Of a stretch of DNA of 64,000 nucleotides, positions 10,093 to 20,289 are shown piece by piece. How positions within the stretch are numbered: the stretch's first letter is position 1; the number at the start of each line of letters is the position of its first letter. The notes under the pieces were generated by a model. The model saw only the letters and a list, made by a program, of their open reading frames with translations, was not told where the DNA came from and made no database searches. The position numbers and the translations under genes were made by a program. Source of the DNA: Scopulariopsis brevicaulis. Its lineage: Eukaryota; Ascomycota; Sordariomycetes; Microascales; Microascaceae. Where the stretch lies: contig JAGFNX010000196.1 of the NCBI GenBank assembly GCA_017657125.1, positions 59,282 to 123,281 on the forward strand, read 5' to 3'.

Positions 10093-11468
10093 TTACTCCA
10101 TCTCGCCCTTCGCAATCTTGACATTCTTCACCTTTTTGGTGAGCTTCTTGACGGCCGGGTCACTCGTGGGGTAGGCCTTGTTCTTGATGTCCTGCCACTC
10201 GGTCGACGCGTCGTACTTTTCGCGGATCGACGACGTGAGCTCGACGAGCGCCTCGCCGACGGCCGCCTTGAGGGCCTGGGGGGTGATCTGGACGACATGT
10301 TAGCACGCTGGTCGTCGGCGACGAGCGGGACGGGTCGGTACTCACCACGTCGTTCTTGTAGTCCTCGTGGATCGTCTCGATGTCGCCGTACATGAACGGC
10401 TCCGTGCTCTCCTGCTTGCAGATACCGAACTCGCGCTTACCCTTCAGCCCCGCAGTGGGGAGCAGAATGTACTGCACCAGCGCGAGGAGGCCGTTGTCCT
10501 CGATGACGCGCGGCGACACCACGGCCTTGCGGATCTTCCTCCGGATGTCCTCGGGCTTGTCAAGCATGTCGATCTTGCCGTCTACCCGACTATTAGCAAT
10601 TCTCCCGGTCTACGGCTCTGGTGGGGGCGCATACCGGGGTCACTGGAGCTCATCTTCTTGCCGCGCAGGCCGGGGAGAATAGGGTTCATAAGGTGAGCAC
10701 GCTGTTGGCATCGGGTTAGTGGCGGCTCACAATAGCGGTTCTCTGTGGCAAGCAACACACCTTCTGGTAGCCCAGCTTCGGCAGCCACTCCGCGGCCGCC
10801 ATGAACAGTTTCCTCTGGTCCATCCCACCAAACTGCGCATCAACACCCAGGTACTCCTCATCGAGCGCCTGCATAAGCGGGTACAACGACGAGCTGACCA
10901 GGCTGTCATCGTCCTGCTTCACCACCTCGGCGCCCGCCTTCTTCGCCTTCTTGGCCGTCACCTGCGAGGACAGGCGCAGCACGTCGGTGAAGAAGTTGCC
11001 CTTGGACTGGTACGAGCTGCCGCGGACGACGCGTAACCTCGCCGTGTCGATGCCGACGGCCTCGAAGATCGTGGGGATGATGCGCTCGTAGTAGGCGGCG
11101 CGGTCCTCGACGAGCTCGAGCGGGGCCTTGCCGCTGTCGAGGAAGGCGTGCACGTCGGCGATCAGGATGGTGACTTCGCAGCCGGCGGCGAGGAACTGCG
11201 CGATCTTGACGGCGGGGATGAAGTAGCCGCAGTGGGGAGGGCCGGTCGTGGCGGTGCCTAGGAAGCAGAGAGAGTCAGTCAAGCACTCTCAATTTGTAGA
11301 CGGGCGAGATGCTGTAGGCGGAGGAGGTGGAGGAGGGGGAGGGCGCGTATTCTTACCCCAGTAGACCTTCAGCGGCCGCCCCTCGGCGAGGACGTCATGG
11401 ATGAGCTGCGGCCGGATGACCTCGGCGAGGTTCTCCGTGATGAGAGCAAACTTCTCGTCGTTGTTCAT
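10093..11468 (-). CDS. tys1: Tyrosyl-tRNA synthetase, cytoplasmic type
   Basis: Five exons (11468-11357, 11257-10761, 10701-10635, 10581-10346, 10287-10093) sum to 368 aa. The class I enzyme charges tRNA-Tyr with tyrosine using ATP. Seen: the HIGH-type signature PPHCGYF near residue 45, made by the exon 1/2 join; the eukaryotic tyrosine-pocket segment YLGVDAQFGGMDQRKL; and the KMSKS-type loop KKMSSSDP encoded in the small third exon. The C-terminal part ends in a Lys-rich tail (KKLTKKVKNVKIAKGEME). The length corresponds to the eukaryotic/archaeal core without an appended EMAPII domain. The start codon lies about 385 bp from that of GPN1 on the opposite strand, so the two share a promoter region. 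Confidence 0.94.
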
Positions 11469-11852
11469 GGTGAGTATGGTCTTCGCGATGTTGGATGGGG
11501 TTGATCAGAGGCAACGGATTGGCGGGGTGGTTCGCTGGGTGGGAATTTCAAGTGTCAAGAGTAGCGATTCAGCCCCCCCCCCCGCCACCAGGGACCCAGT
11601 GACTCACGTCCATTGGCCGACTGCGGGGGTCCCAGGGGCGTCACCGCCTAATCTTTTTGCTTTTCTGCCAGACCCCGCGATTACCTAAGTGGGTTAGTCT
11701 GTGGAGATACCAGTATCTCGTACAGGCGAGGAAATGCCCCTCCAGCGGAGCTCGAGAAACTGGAATTTTGCCCGAATCGACCACTCGAGCCTCCAGCCCC
11801 AGCATCCCATCTACTACGAGTCCCTCCCACCCGAGTCCTCTCACCCGCCGCC
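11469..11852. promoter_or_regulatory. Divergent promoter region, TyrRS and GPN1
   Basis: About 385 bp between two divergent start codons. It contains a run of at least ten C at about 11575 and otherwise no motif I can name. A shared bidirectional promoter follows from the geometry only. Confidence 0.5.
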
Positions 11853-13121
11853 ATGGCATCGACGTCCGAGTCCACCGCGCCGCCCAAGGCCGAGCGCCCG
11901 ACGGTCATCGTCTGCGTGGGCATGGCCGGTAAGACTTCCAGTAGCCAGGCGCTTTGCTCAACGGCCCGGGCTAACAAGGAAACATCACAGGCTCCGGCAA
12001 GACGACCTTCATGAGGCGCATTAACTCGCACCTCCACTCCAAGGACAGTGCGCCCTATGTCGTCAACCTCGACCCCGCGACGCTGAACCTGCCCTTCGAC
12101 TGCAACATTGACATCCGCCAGTCGGTCAAGTACCGCGACGTCATGAAGCACTACAACCTGGGTCCCAACGGCGCCATCATGACCTCGCTAAACCTGTTCG
12201 CGACAAAGGTCGACCAGATGATTGGGCTGCTGGAGAAGCGGGCGCAGCCTGATCCCGAGCACCCCGAGCGCAAGCCCGTGAAGCACATTATCGTAGATAC
12301 GCGTGAGTCTCAGCCCTCTCCTCGGAAGAAGTACAGTGGTCTAACCCCTCGCAGCCGGCCAGATCGAAGTCTTCGTCTGGTCCGCCAGCGGCACCATCCT
12401 CCTCGAGACCCTCGCCTCCTCCTTCCCTACCGTCCTCGCCTACGTCATCGATACGCCCCGCACCACCTCAACCAGCACCTTCATGAGCAACATGCTCTAC
12501 GCCTGCAGCATCCTCTACAAGACCAAGCTCCCCATGATCCTCGTCTTCAACAAGACGGACGTGCAGGACGCCTCCTTCGCCAAGGAGTGGATGACGGACT
12601 ACGAGGCGCTGAGCGCCGCGCTGCACGAGGACCAGACGCGCGCCGAGATGGAGGGCGGCGACGGCGGGTCGGGGTACGGCGGGAGCCTGCTGCAGTCCAT
12701 GAGCCTCGTGCTCGAGGAGTTCTACTCGCACCTGAGCGTTGTGGGGGTTAGCTCGCGGCTGGGGACGGGGATGGACGAGTTCTTTGAGGCGGTCAAGGAG
12801 AAGGCGGCTGAGTTTGAGAGCGATTACCAGCCTGAGCTGGACAGGCTGCGGGAGGCCAAGGAGGACGAGAAGATGAAAAAGAGGGAGAGGGAGCTGGAGC
12901 GGATGATGAAGGGGATGGGCGTGAAGCAGGGGCAGGGGGAGGGGCAGGGGGAGATCGTGGAGAACGAGGAGAGCAGCGGCGACGAGGTGGAGTATCCCGA
13001 TGACGAGGGCGGCAGCGCGGGGATGGAGGGGCGGTACCAGGAGGCCATGGCGGGCGGTGGCTCCATGGAAGCGGAGGCAAGCTATGCAAAGTATCTGCAT
13101 TCGCAGCGGCAGCAGCAGTGA
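11853..13121 (+). CDS. npa3: GPN-loop GTPase GPN1 (NPA3)
   Basis: Three exons (11853-11928, 11991-12302, 12355-13121) sum to 384 aa. GPN1 is a dimeric GTPase needed for cytoplasmic assembly and nuclear import of RNA polymerase II. Seen: the P-loop GMAGSGKTTF created by the first splice; NLDPATLNLPFDCNIDIR; the family-defining GPN loop in LGPNGAIMTSLNL; the Switch II DTPGQIEVF created by the second splice; and the guanine-specificity motif FNKTDV. The C-terminal third is a charged coiled-coil-like segment, then a Gly/Gln/Glu-rich linker and an acidic tail, as in NPA3. Intron 1 interrupts the P-loop codons; both introns have GTAAGA/GTGAGT donors. Confidence 0.94.
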
Positions 13122-13374
13122 TGGGAAGGGGATCGTTACGCATTTGGGATAGTGGTTTGGGAGTTACGCGGCGCAATATGTGGAAAACCGGTAGACATGG
13201 CATTTGATGATACCATTCAAAAGCAGGCAACCCTCGCGGGGACCATGGCGAAGATGTGATCTTTTTCTTCTTCCCCGGGTGCTAAGCACAAGAAACCCAA
13301 CGCCCAAGCTCCATCCATGTATCGTCCCAACAATCAAACAAGCCCGAATAAGCCCCCTTCATACCGCGTCCACT

Positions 13375-13681
13375 CTATCGCGCCTCGAACTGTACCATCC
13401 TGTAACAAACAGAAGTTAGCACCTAGAAGATCCCATACGCCTGGGGAAAGGGAAAGGGAAGGCGAAACGGGTGGGAAGGCCGCGTACCGCTTGGTCCTCT
13501 CCTTGTACAGGATGCGGCACCCGCACTCCTTGCACCGCAGGAACGGAACCGTCTGGTGCTGCGACGACTTGAGGCCGCAGTCGCCGCAGATGTAGCTCAG
13601 CTGCGCCGGCTGCGGCGCCGAGGTGAACTTGGGCGCGCCGAAGTCGCCGCCCGTGGGCACCTGGTACGCTTCGCGGGACAT
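13375..13681 (-). CDS. rpb12: RNA polymerase I/II/III shared subunit RPB12 (RPABC4)
   Basis: Two exons (13681-13488 and 13399-13375) give 72 aa, the usual size for this subunit. Seen: a zinc ribbon with CGDC at about 32-35 and CKEC at about 50-53, continuing GCRILYKERTKR; the tiny second exon supplies MVQFEAR and the stop, exactly the conserved family ending. The protein stabilises the RPB3/RPB11-type heterodimer in all three nuclear polymerases. It is divergent from the CWF19-like gene, with about 650 bp between starts. The second exon encodes only seven residues and would be missed by an ORF-only search. Confidence 0.95.
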
Positions 13682-14331
13682 CGTGTCTGCGGTGTTTGGG
13701 CCGTCGAGAGTACTTTTGGTATGGATAGGTTCGAGTCTCGGGCAGCGATGCGCGTGGAAGTGGCTGTTCGGACTGCGGGTGGGCGTGTTGCGGGTGCTGC
13801 CTGGCGGGTGTGGCGGGTTGGAGGCGGATTGGAGTGAGGAATGAAGCGGGTCCGAGGGAAAAATTGAGGATCCGGCGATAAGGCTACCAGGCCCACAGTG
13901 CCGCTCCACAGACGGATAAGAAATGGGAACCATGATCAACGCCTGCATTTCCAACTGTCATCAGTTGTCTAAAGCCGCGCTGGCTACAGCTGACGGCACC
14001 CGCACCTCAATGTGGGACGTAGCACGACCAAGCTCACCTCGCAGCGCGTTCTAAAATCCGGCATCCTGACCAGCTCATGCTGTCATAACCCGTGATAATC
14101 CCATCCTCCAAAATCTCCGCTCCTTCCTTCAAACCTGCCAGCTGAAACATTCTATCCCGCACTCTCGACCCCACGAGATCCGATCTCATTCGATTGAATC
14201 CAATCTTCCAATCAGCTCTCATCACCGTTAATCATTATTCACAGCTCACCTCAGCAGTCTCAGTCCACAACTCTCGATTTCGCGAACTGCCAAAGCTCAG
14301 CGAAGCTTCCTCCGGTTTCCACGTCGCGGAG

Positions 14332-16416
14332 ATGGACGACGACGGCCTTGCCGAGTTCGAAAAGTCTCTCGCTGCCGATAGGGCGCAGCGAGAGCGCGAG
14401 GAGAGGGGCCGCGAGAGGAAGCGAAAGGACCGCGATGCCGACGGCGGCAAGCGCCGGCGCGAGCACAGCAGGGAGGGAGGCCGGCACAAGCGCTCGAGGC
14501 ACTCGAATGCCGACGAGGAACACAAGTCGAGGGAGCACAGGCACCGGGAGCATAAGGAGCGCCGGTCCCACGGCGACAGGGAACACCGCAGCTCTCGACA
14601 CCGCAGCAGCCGGGACGACGCCTCCGATTCGCGACCCTCGAGGGACGCTCAGACTCCGGCTGATAAGGACACGGAGATGAAAATGCCGCAGAGAGACTCG
14701 TGGATGACGGCGCCGTCGGCGCTCGACATCGACTACGTACACCGGCGGAATAAGGAGCGCACGCCCCCGCCGAAAAAAGAGCCCGAGCGTGTCCTCCACA
14801 AGCGGGAGCTTAACATCCAACTGAACGATACGCCGGTCCGAGACAGCGCCAGCGATGAGCCTCGAGAGATATCCGTCGATTATGAGTTTGGCGACGAGGG
14901 CTCGGCGTGGCGCATGACGAAGCTCAAGGCCGTGCTCACCACCGCGGAGCGAGACGGCCGGTCCGTCAAGGACGTGGCGCTGGAGCGATACGGGTCCCTG
15001 CAGGAGTTTGACATTGCGCGCGAGGAGCAGGAAGAGCTGGATAGGCGACGGCTCTACGGCAAGGGGTATTCCATCAAGAGCGGACCCACCGGCAGCCTGT
15101 ACACCGAGCGGCTGGCGAAGGAGGGCAAGGACGACAGGCGGGGTGAGAAGGAGTCGCAGCCCGGCACAGCGGGGCTCAACGCGGCTGAGGAGCAGACAAA
15201 CGTGGGCACGGTTCTTGACGAAGCGCGGCAGGCTCCTGCTGCGACGATGGACCAGACGGCACTGAATCGCCTGCGCGCGCAGATGATGAAGGCCAAGCTC
15301 CGCCGGGACCCCGACGCCGCGAAGCTGGAGGAGGAGTACAAGCGGGCGTCTGCCGTCTTCGTGGAGACGGGCCCCAAGACGGTGGCGCTCGGCGCCATGG
15401 AGAACAGGATGCTCGCTGGCCCGCGGGCGGAGGCCAAGCAGGTGGAGACAAAGCGCGGGCGCGACCGCGGGAACCTAGAGGAGAACGAGGACATGACGGT
15501 CGAGCAAATGGTGCAGGAGGAGCGGCGGACCAAGGGGCAGGGCGGCGGTGAGGGGATGCGGCTTGCGGAGCGCATCGCCAAGGACAGCCGGTTCGACGAC
15601 GACCTCGAGTACATGGACGAAAACGCGGGGAAGCTAGCGAAGCGGGTCCACAAGTCGGAGGTGAACCTCAAGAACCTCGCCATCAACGAGTTCCAAAAGG
15701 TCAACCGCATCCTCGACGCCTGCCCGCTGTGCTACCACGACGACACGGGCAAGGCGCCCGTCGCGCCCGTCATCTCGCTCGGCACGAGGGCGTACCTCAC
15801 GCTGCCGACGGAGCCCGAGGTCAGCGACGGGGGCGCCGTCATCGTGCCGCTTGCGCACCACGCGAATCTGCTGTCGTGCGACGACGACGAGTGGGAGGAG
15901 GTGCGGAACTTTATGAAGTCGCTTACGAGGATGTACCACGAGCAGGGGAGGGAGGTGGTTTTCTACGAGAACGCCGCGGCGCCGCACCGGCATCCGCACG
16001 CGGCGATGACGGCTGTGCCGATCCCGTATGAGGAGGGGGAGACGATACCGGCTTATTTCAAGGAGGCGTTCCTTACGTCTGACGAGGAGTGGTCGCAGCA
16101 CAAGAAGGTCATTGACACGGGGGCCAAGGCGCGCGAGGGGCTGGGGAGGGCGGCGTTCCGCCGGTCGATTGCCAAGGAGGCGCCGTATTTCCACGTTTGG
16201 TTCTCGCTGGACGGGGGACTGGGGCACGTGGTGGAGGACTCGGGGAAGTGGCCCAAGGGGGACTTGTTCGCGCGGGAGGTGATTGGCGGGGTGCTGGACG
16301 TTGGGCCGGAGATTATTAAGAAGCAGGGGAGGTGGAGGAAGGGGGATACGCGGGTTGAAGGGTTTAGGAAGCGGTGGAGGAAGTTTGACTGGACGAGGGT
16401 GCTGGAGGGTGAGTGA
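14332..16416 (+). CDS. cwf19: CWF19-like (CwfJ family) pre-mRNA splicing factor
   Basis: Single exon, 694 aa from the ATG at 14332 (MDDDGLAEFEKSLA); the frame is open further upstream to 14194 but that part lacks family character. The N-terminal third is an Arg/Lys/Glu/His-rich low-complexity segment typical of spliceosome proteins. A central block (about 325-460) contains VEQMVQEERR and the DDLEYMDENAGKLAKR stretch. The C-terminal CwfJ domains begin at CPLCYHDD (about residue 464), carry a HIT-like histidine cluster PHRHPHAAM near 552 and end with FDWTR. Known CWF19 proteins associate with the late spliceosome and lariat debranching. The gene is followed on the same strand by a HIT-family gene after 279 bp. 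Confidence 0.92.
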   Translation: MDDDGLAEFEKSLAADRAQREREERGRERKRKDRDADGGKRRREHSREGGRHKRSRHSNADEEHKSREHRHREHKERRSHGDREHRSSRHRSSRDDASDSRPSRDAQTPADKDTEMKMPQRDSWMTAPSALDIDYVHRRNKERTPPPKKEPERVLHKRELNIQLNDTPVRDSASDEPREISVDYEFGDEGSAWRMTKLKAVLTTAERDGRSVKDVALERYGSLQEFDIAREEQEELDRRRLYGKGYSIKSGPTGSLYTERLAKEGKDDRRGEKESQPGTAGLNAAEEQTNVGTVLDEARQAPAATMDQTALNRLRAQMMKAKLRRDPDAAKLEEEYKRASAVFVETGPKTVALGAMENRMLAGPRAEAKQVETKRGRDRGNLEENEDMTVEQMVQEERRTKGQGGGEGMRLAERIAKDSRFDDDLEYMDENAGKLAKRVHKSEVNLKNLAINEFQKVNRILDACPLCYHDDTGKAPVAPVISLGTRAYLTLPTEPEVSDGGAVIVPLAHHANLLSCDDDEWEEVRNFMKSLTRMYHEQGREVVFYENAAAPHRHPHAAMTAVPIPYEEGETIPAYFKEAFLTSDEEWSQHKKVIDTGAKAREGLGRAAFRRSIAKEAPYFHVWFSLDGGLGHVVEDSGKWPKGDLFAREVIGGVLDVGPEIIKKQGRWRKGDTRVEGFRKRWRKFDWTRVLEGE

Positions 16417-16695
16417 GTGAACGTATGGGTGGGTGTAAGGGTGAGGGTGAGTGAGAATGAGTGAGTGAGGAGCGAGGCGGGGTGAGATGAGGTTGATGTG
16501 ACGTTGCTATAAGTAAGCCGAGGTACAGTCGGGAACGGAGACAACAGGCCGATTCACCGCCTTTGAGCGACAACCTACGAAGTAGCTCCCACCTAGTCTA
16601 ACCTCTCCATATCGATCAAAGATTCGGCCAGATTAACATAACACATCTCACCAATTTCCGAAGCCAATCGCTCCACAACCACTCGCTTCAAGAAG

Positions 16696-17268
16696 ATGTC
16701 CACCCCGACCACCGACCCAACCTGCCCATTCTGCAAAATCGCCTCGACCTACGCGCCCTACCCCCCAACCCAGCCCCCACCCCCGAACTCGCCCCTAATC
16801 TCATCAACCCTCACAACGCCGGAAAGCCACGTCGTCCTCTCGACGCCCCACGCCGTCGCCTTCCTCGACATCCTCCCCCTCTCCCCCGCGCACGTCCTCC
16901 TCTGCCCGCGCCCCCACAGCGCGCGGCTCTCGGGCGTGGGCCCGGACGAGGCGGCCGAGCTGGGCCGGCTCCTCCCGGTCCTGTCGCGGGCGGTGGTGAG
17001 GGTGCTGGGGGAGGGGACGGACTGGAACGTCGTGCAGAACAACGGGGAGGGGGCGGGGCAGGTTGTGGGGCACGTGCACTTTCATGTCATTCCGAGGATG
17101 AGCGGGTCGAGTAGTGCTGGGCCGCTGGAGGGGAGGTTCAGGAAGAGCTTTGCGATGTTTGGAAAGGGGCAGAGGGAGGAGCTAGATGACGGAGAGGGGG
17201 CGGAGATGGCGGCGAGGTTGAGGGAGGCTGTTGCGGAGGTGTTGAAGGAGTCGGAGGCGAAGCTTTAA
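16696..17268 (+). CDS. HIT-family nucleotide hydrolase (HNT1/HINT-like)
   Basis: Single exon, 190 aa. Seen: an N-terminal CPFCKIAS zinc-type start typical of HINT proteins; AFLDILPLSPAHVLLCPRPH; and the histidine triad GHVHFHVIPRM with histidines at about 126, 128 and 130, preceded by WNVVQNNGEGAGQ. HINT enzymes hydrolyse adenosine 5'-phosphoramidates and related nucleotides. A Pro-rich insert (about residues 20-32) and an extended Glu-rich C-terminal helix make it longer than the ~120-150 aa core. It converges on the aldo-keto reductase gene, with about 120 bp between stops. Confidence 0.9.
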   Translation: MSTPTTDPTCPFCKIASTYAPYPPTQPPPPNSPLISSTLTTPESHVVLSTPHAVAFLDILPLSPAHVLLCPRPHSARLSGVGPDEAAELGRLLPVLSRAVVRVLGEGTDWNVVQNNGEGAGQVVGHVHFHVIPRMSGSSSAGPLEGRFRKSFAMFGKGQREELDDGEGAEMAARLREAVAEVLKESEAKL

Positions 17269-17389
17269 GCTAGGGGTACGGGTATCACGGCGGGAGTTCA
17301 AGCACGTGCGTGTTTTCCCTCACGAGTCCGTAGTTTATGAACATTATATTCTATTTTAATTCGTTTTAATCCACCTCACACCAGACATT

Positions 17390-18537
17390 CTACTCGTCAT
17401 CCCCGAAGAAGACCCTAATAGGCAGCCACGCATCCCCGCAAACCTTGAACCTCTCCTGGATCCCGTCGATCTGCGCCACCTCGTCGTCGCTCAGCTCCCA
17501 GCCGTCGACGTCGAAGTTGGCCTTGATCCGCCCGTCGGAGACGGACTTGGGGATGACGCTCCACCCCTTCTGGAGCCCCCACATGAGGAGCACCTGCTGC
17601 GGGGTGCGGCCCTTCTTCTCGGCGAGGCCGAGGAGGGTGGAGTTGGTGTAGAGGGGCGAGTTGGTGCTGCCGAGGCACGAGTAGCCGGTGGAGTGGATGC
17701 CCTTGGAGGTGTTGTAGGCGACGAGCTTGGGGGAAGGGCGGCAGGGGTGGAGCTCGATCTGGTTGACGGCAGGGACGATCTAAAGGGCACGTCAGTTGTC
17801 ATTGTTCCCCGGCAGCGTGTGTCATTGGGGGAAAGGGGAGAGCAACGTACCTTGCACGAGGGGTCGTTCAGCAGCCTCTCGAGGTGCGTAATCCCAAAGT
17901 TGGAAACACCAATGTTCTTCACCTTGCCCGTCTCGGGCAGCTTCTGCATCTCCCTCCACGTATCCAGATAATCCCACCCCTCATGGTGCTTCTTCAGGTC
18001 CTCGGGCGTGGTGCTGCTCGGCCAGTGGATCAGGTACAGGTCCACGTAGTCCAGCCCCAGGCTCTTGAGACTGGAGTCGATGCCCTCCGGCACGCGCTTG
18101 TGCCACGGGTTGTCGAGCTTGGTGGTGACCCAGATGTCGGAGCGCGGAACCCCGGAGTCGCGGATGGCGGCGCCGACCTCGGACTCGTTGCCGTAGGCGA
18201 GGGCCGTGTCGATGTGGCGGTAGCCGTGCTTGAGGGCGGAGAGGACGGCGTTGTAGACCTCGTTGGGGCCGGACTGCCAGGTGCCGAGGCCGATGATGGG
18301 GATCTTGGCGCCCGTGTTGAGGGTCGCGGTGCGCCTGGTGTGTGTGTTAGTGGGAGGAGCGGAGCTGGAGGGGGTTCGGAGGGAGGGAGAAATGGTTTTG
18401 GGCAAGAGGCCGTAGGGATGGGGCTTGATATGGAGCTTCCTGGAGACGGGGTGGGAGAGGGAAGAGCAGCGGGGGCGTGTGAGGTCGAGGGAGCCGGGTC
18501 TTTCGTGTACTCACTTGGTGTGGTCAACGGGAGCCAT
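17390..18537 (-). CDS. Aldo-keto reductase
   Basis: Three exons (18537-18515, 18334-17851, 17779-17390) sum to 298 aa. The family reduces aldehydes and ketones with NADPH in a TIM barrel. Seen: the first signature IGLGTWQSG; the catalytic Asp and Tyr in GYRHIDTALAYGNE; the catalytic Lys in VTTKLDN; the catalytic His in YLIHWP; GVSNFGITHLERLL; and, after intron 2, VNQIELHP. The cofactor region VIPKSVSDGRIKANFD lies near the C terminus. Exon 1 encodes only MAPVDHTK. Substrate cannot be told; glycerol dehydrogenase and xylose reductase types are the usual fungal relatives. The protein is slightly shorter than most members (about 310-325). Confidence 0.9.
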
Positions 18538-19296
18538 CTTGTCGGTATTTCTCGTGAAAAATCTCAATAAATCTGTAAGAATAACAAGAAGAAGGAGCTC
18601 AAGCAAACACACGGGGGCCTCGTCACTTATCTACCAAGCCCCCCCGTTCCAAGCTCGTCCAAGGCCCCGCCCCTCCCGCGTCGACCTTCCAGTACCCCTC
18701 ACTGGCGTGTCCTCGACCCCACCCGCACCAACCCCACTTCCGCATTAGTGCCTCCCCCCACCAAAGCCCGACAAGCCCGCGCCAACCAGCGCGCTCCAGC
18801 CGCCGAAAGCGGCAAAAGCCGGGCGCCCGCACTTGGGCCCTGGACAGCCCCGCCGGACCCTCCTGGACCCTCTGTATCCCCACACCGACCGAACCGTCGA
18901 ACCGGGAAGAAGGACAGGGGAGGCCGGAAGGGGGAATACACCCGCGGGGTTTTCGTCGGTGGTCGTGACGTAATACAGGCGCTCAAGTCACGGCGGTTCA
19001 AAGAGGTGGAACGGGCCCTGCGTGGGTTTCGATACTCGTGTCCTTTAACCGCTCCAATCAGCGGTCTTTGTGACGGAGGTTCCTGGCGCTTTTGAGGCCT
19101 CTCTGTCGTTTTTGGGATGGAGTGCGCTAGGAGAGGTGCTTGGATGACCTGGATGGTGACGTCTTTCCCTCTCCTTTCCCTTATTCTCGTCAACTTTCCT
19201 TTCTTTTTTTTCTATACGTCAGAGATTGAGTCTTAACTAGGGAGACCCAATGACAATAGCAAATCCAATCGGGTATTTTCCATGACGGACAAGAAT
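18538..19296. other. Intergenic, no gene seen
   Basis: Upstream region of the aldo-keto reductase. The part near 18540-18620 is AT-richer; 18640-19000 is GC-rich with two long but motif-free frames on opposite strands. I do not support a gene here. Confidence 0.5.
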
Positions 19297-19360
19297 CTGA
19301 CAGGAACCGGATCTGACAGGAGCCGAACCTGACAGGAACCGGACCTGACAGGAACTAGGA
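19297..19360. repeat. 16-bp tandem repeat, four units
   Basis: Four near-identical units of the form CTGACAGGAACCGGAT start at 19297, 19313, 19329 and 19345, an exact 16-bp period. Substitutions are mostly A/G. The array sits about 140 bp beyond the 3' end of the dead phosphotransferase gene. Confidence 0.85.
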
Positions 19361-19501
19361 ACCCAACGTGGGGGTATGAAGCCGGGTCCGACAAGCGTCA
19401 TCCTCGACTCGAAACTCAACCGCGCAAGTCAAGAATTCCGACCGCACGCCACTCGGCGCCCAACGTCAACCGCGTACGCCGAAACACCGCGATCCAATGC
19501 A

Positions 19502-20285
19502 CTAAGTAGCATCTCGCGATCGCGCGCCCCACCACCTACACCTCGTACTCTCCATCGTTATCACTTCAGGAAACGCCTCCAGCACCCTCACGACATTATC
19601 CCGCCACCCCGTTCTCGTCACGCCCCCGCTCCACGCAGAAGTTCACTCCATTACCACGGATACCGCCCCGAAAACTCCCAGTCGATGATCCCCACCAACT
19701 CTCCGTCCCTCAGTATCAAGTTAAACGGGCAGAGGTCCACAGTGCGTAAGCACGGGCGCCGGCCATTCCTCGTTGTGCATTGAAATCGTGTTCCTTACGT
19801 CCTGCCAGTAGGTTTCGGGGAGGTTCCAGGTTTATCCGAGTGATCTGCAGTGTCGAAGCCTTCCCTTAGCCAGTGGTGAAACTCCTGGGTCGTCTTGAAG
19901 GGCCTAAAGCGCGGGTCCCGCCTCCGCTTGTAGAGCTTTGCCGTCGTTCTCAGCGCGAGGCGAATTAGGAGGCGCCGGGTGCGGGTGTTGTTGATGGCGA
20001 GGTGCTCTGTGCCCTTGTGTGTTTCGCGCTGGCGGTCGGAGTAGCCCTCCGCGAAGAGGCGGGGTGAGTTGACCACTGGGTACTGTGTAACGAGGTTCGT
20101 AGGTGCGAGGTCGAAAAGGGGCGTTGAATGGGACGACCTGTGATGCCACTGTACAGGTCAACGCCGGGTATTAGCAGCCAAGGGGGGAGCGCGAAGCAAG
20201 GGATGGCACATACTGCCACCCGCCCTCCTGTAGGATTCCCATCCAACAACACACGCCCTGGCTCTGCCAACGCCATGTTAAGCAT
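19502..20285 (-). pseudogene. Dead APH-family phosphotransferase (kinase-like fold)
   Basis: Minus-strand translation is recognisably the fungal aminoglycoside-phosphotransferase-like family but is broken. Seen, 5' to 3': LLRLALRT-like helix, RPFKTTQEFHHWLREGF; an in-frame TAA at 19795-19797; then in the same frame DLCPFNLILRDGELVG and IIDWEFSGRYPW, the catalytic-loop and DFG-equivalent blocks, where the expected THGD has been lost; a second stop (TAA) where W-Y-W is expected; and, after a frame change, VVRVLEAFPEVITMES and RWWG, the usual C-terminal block, before a stop at 19502. A fragment at 20130-20285 (LLDGNPTGGRVAV, FALPPWLL) resembles another copy of the same loop and may be a separate relic. 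The borders are approximate. Active members phosphorylate small molecules; this one cannot be functional as read. Confidence 0.7.
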
Positions 20286-20289
20286 CGGC

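Noticed and set aside
14194..14331. A 46-residue N-terminal extension of the CWF19-like protein.
   Set aside because: It has no family similarity and the conserved start MDDDGLAEFEKSL follows at 14332.
18699..19193. A 164-codon minus-strand frame upstream of the aldo-keto reductase.
   Set aside because: No motif, biased composition and no splice logic.
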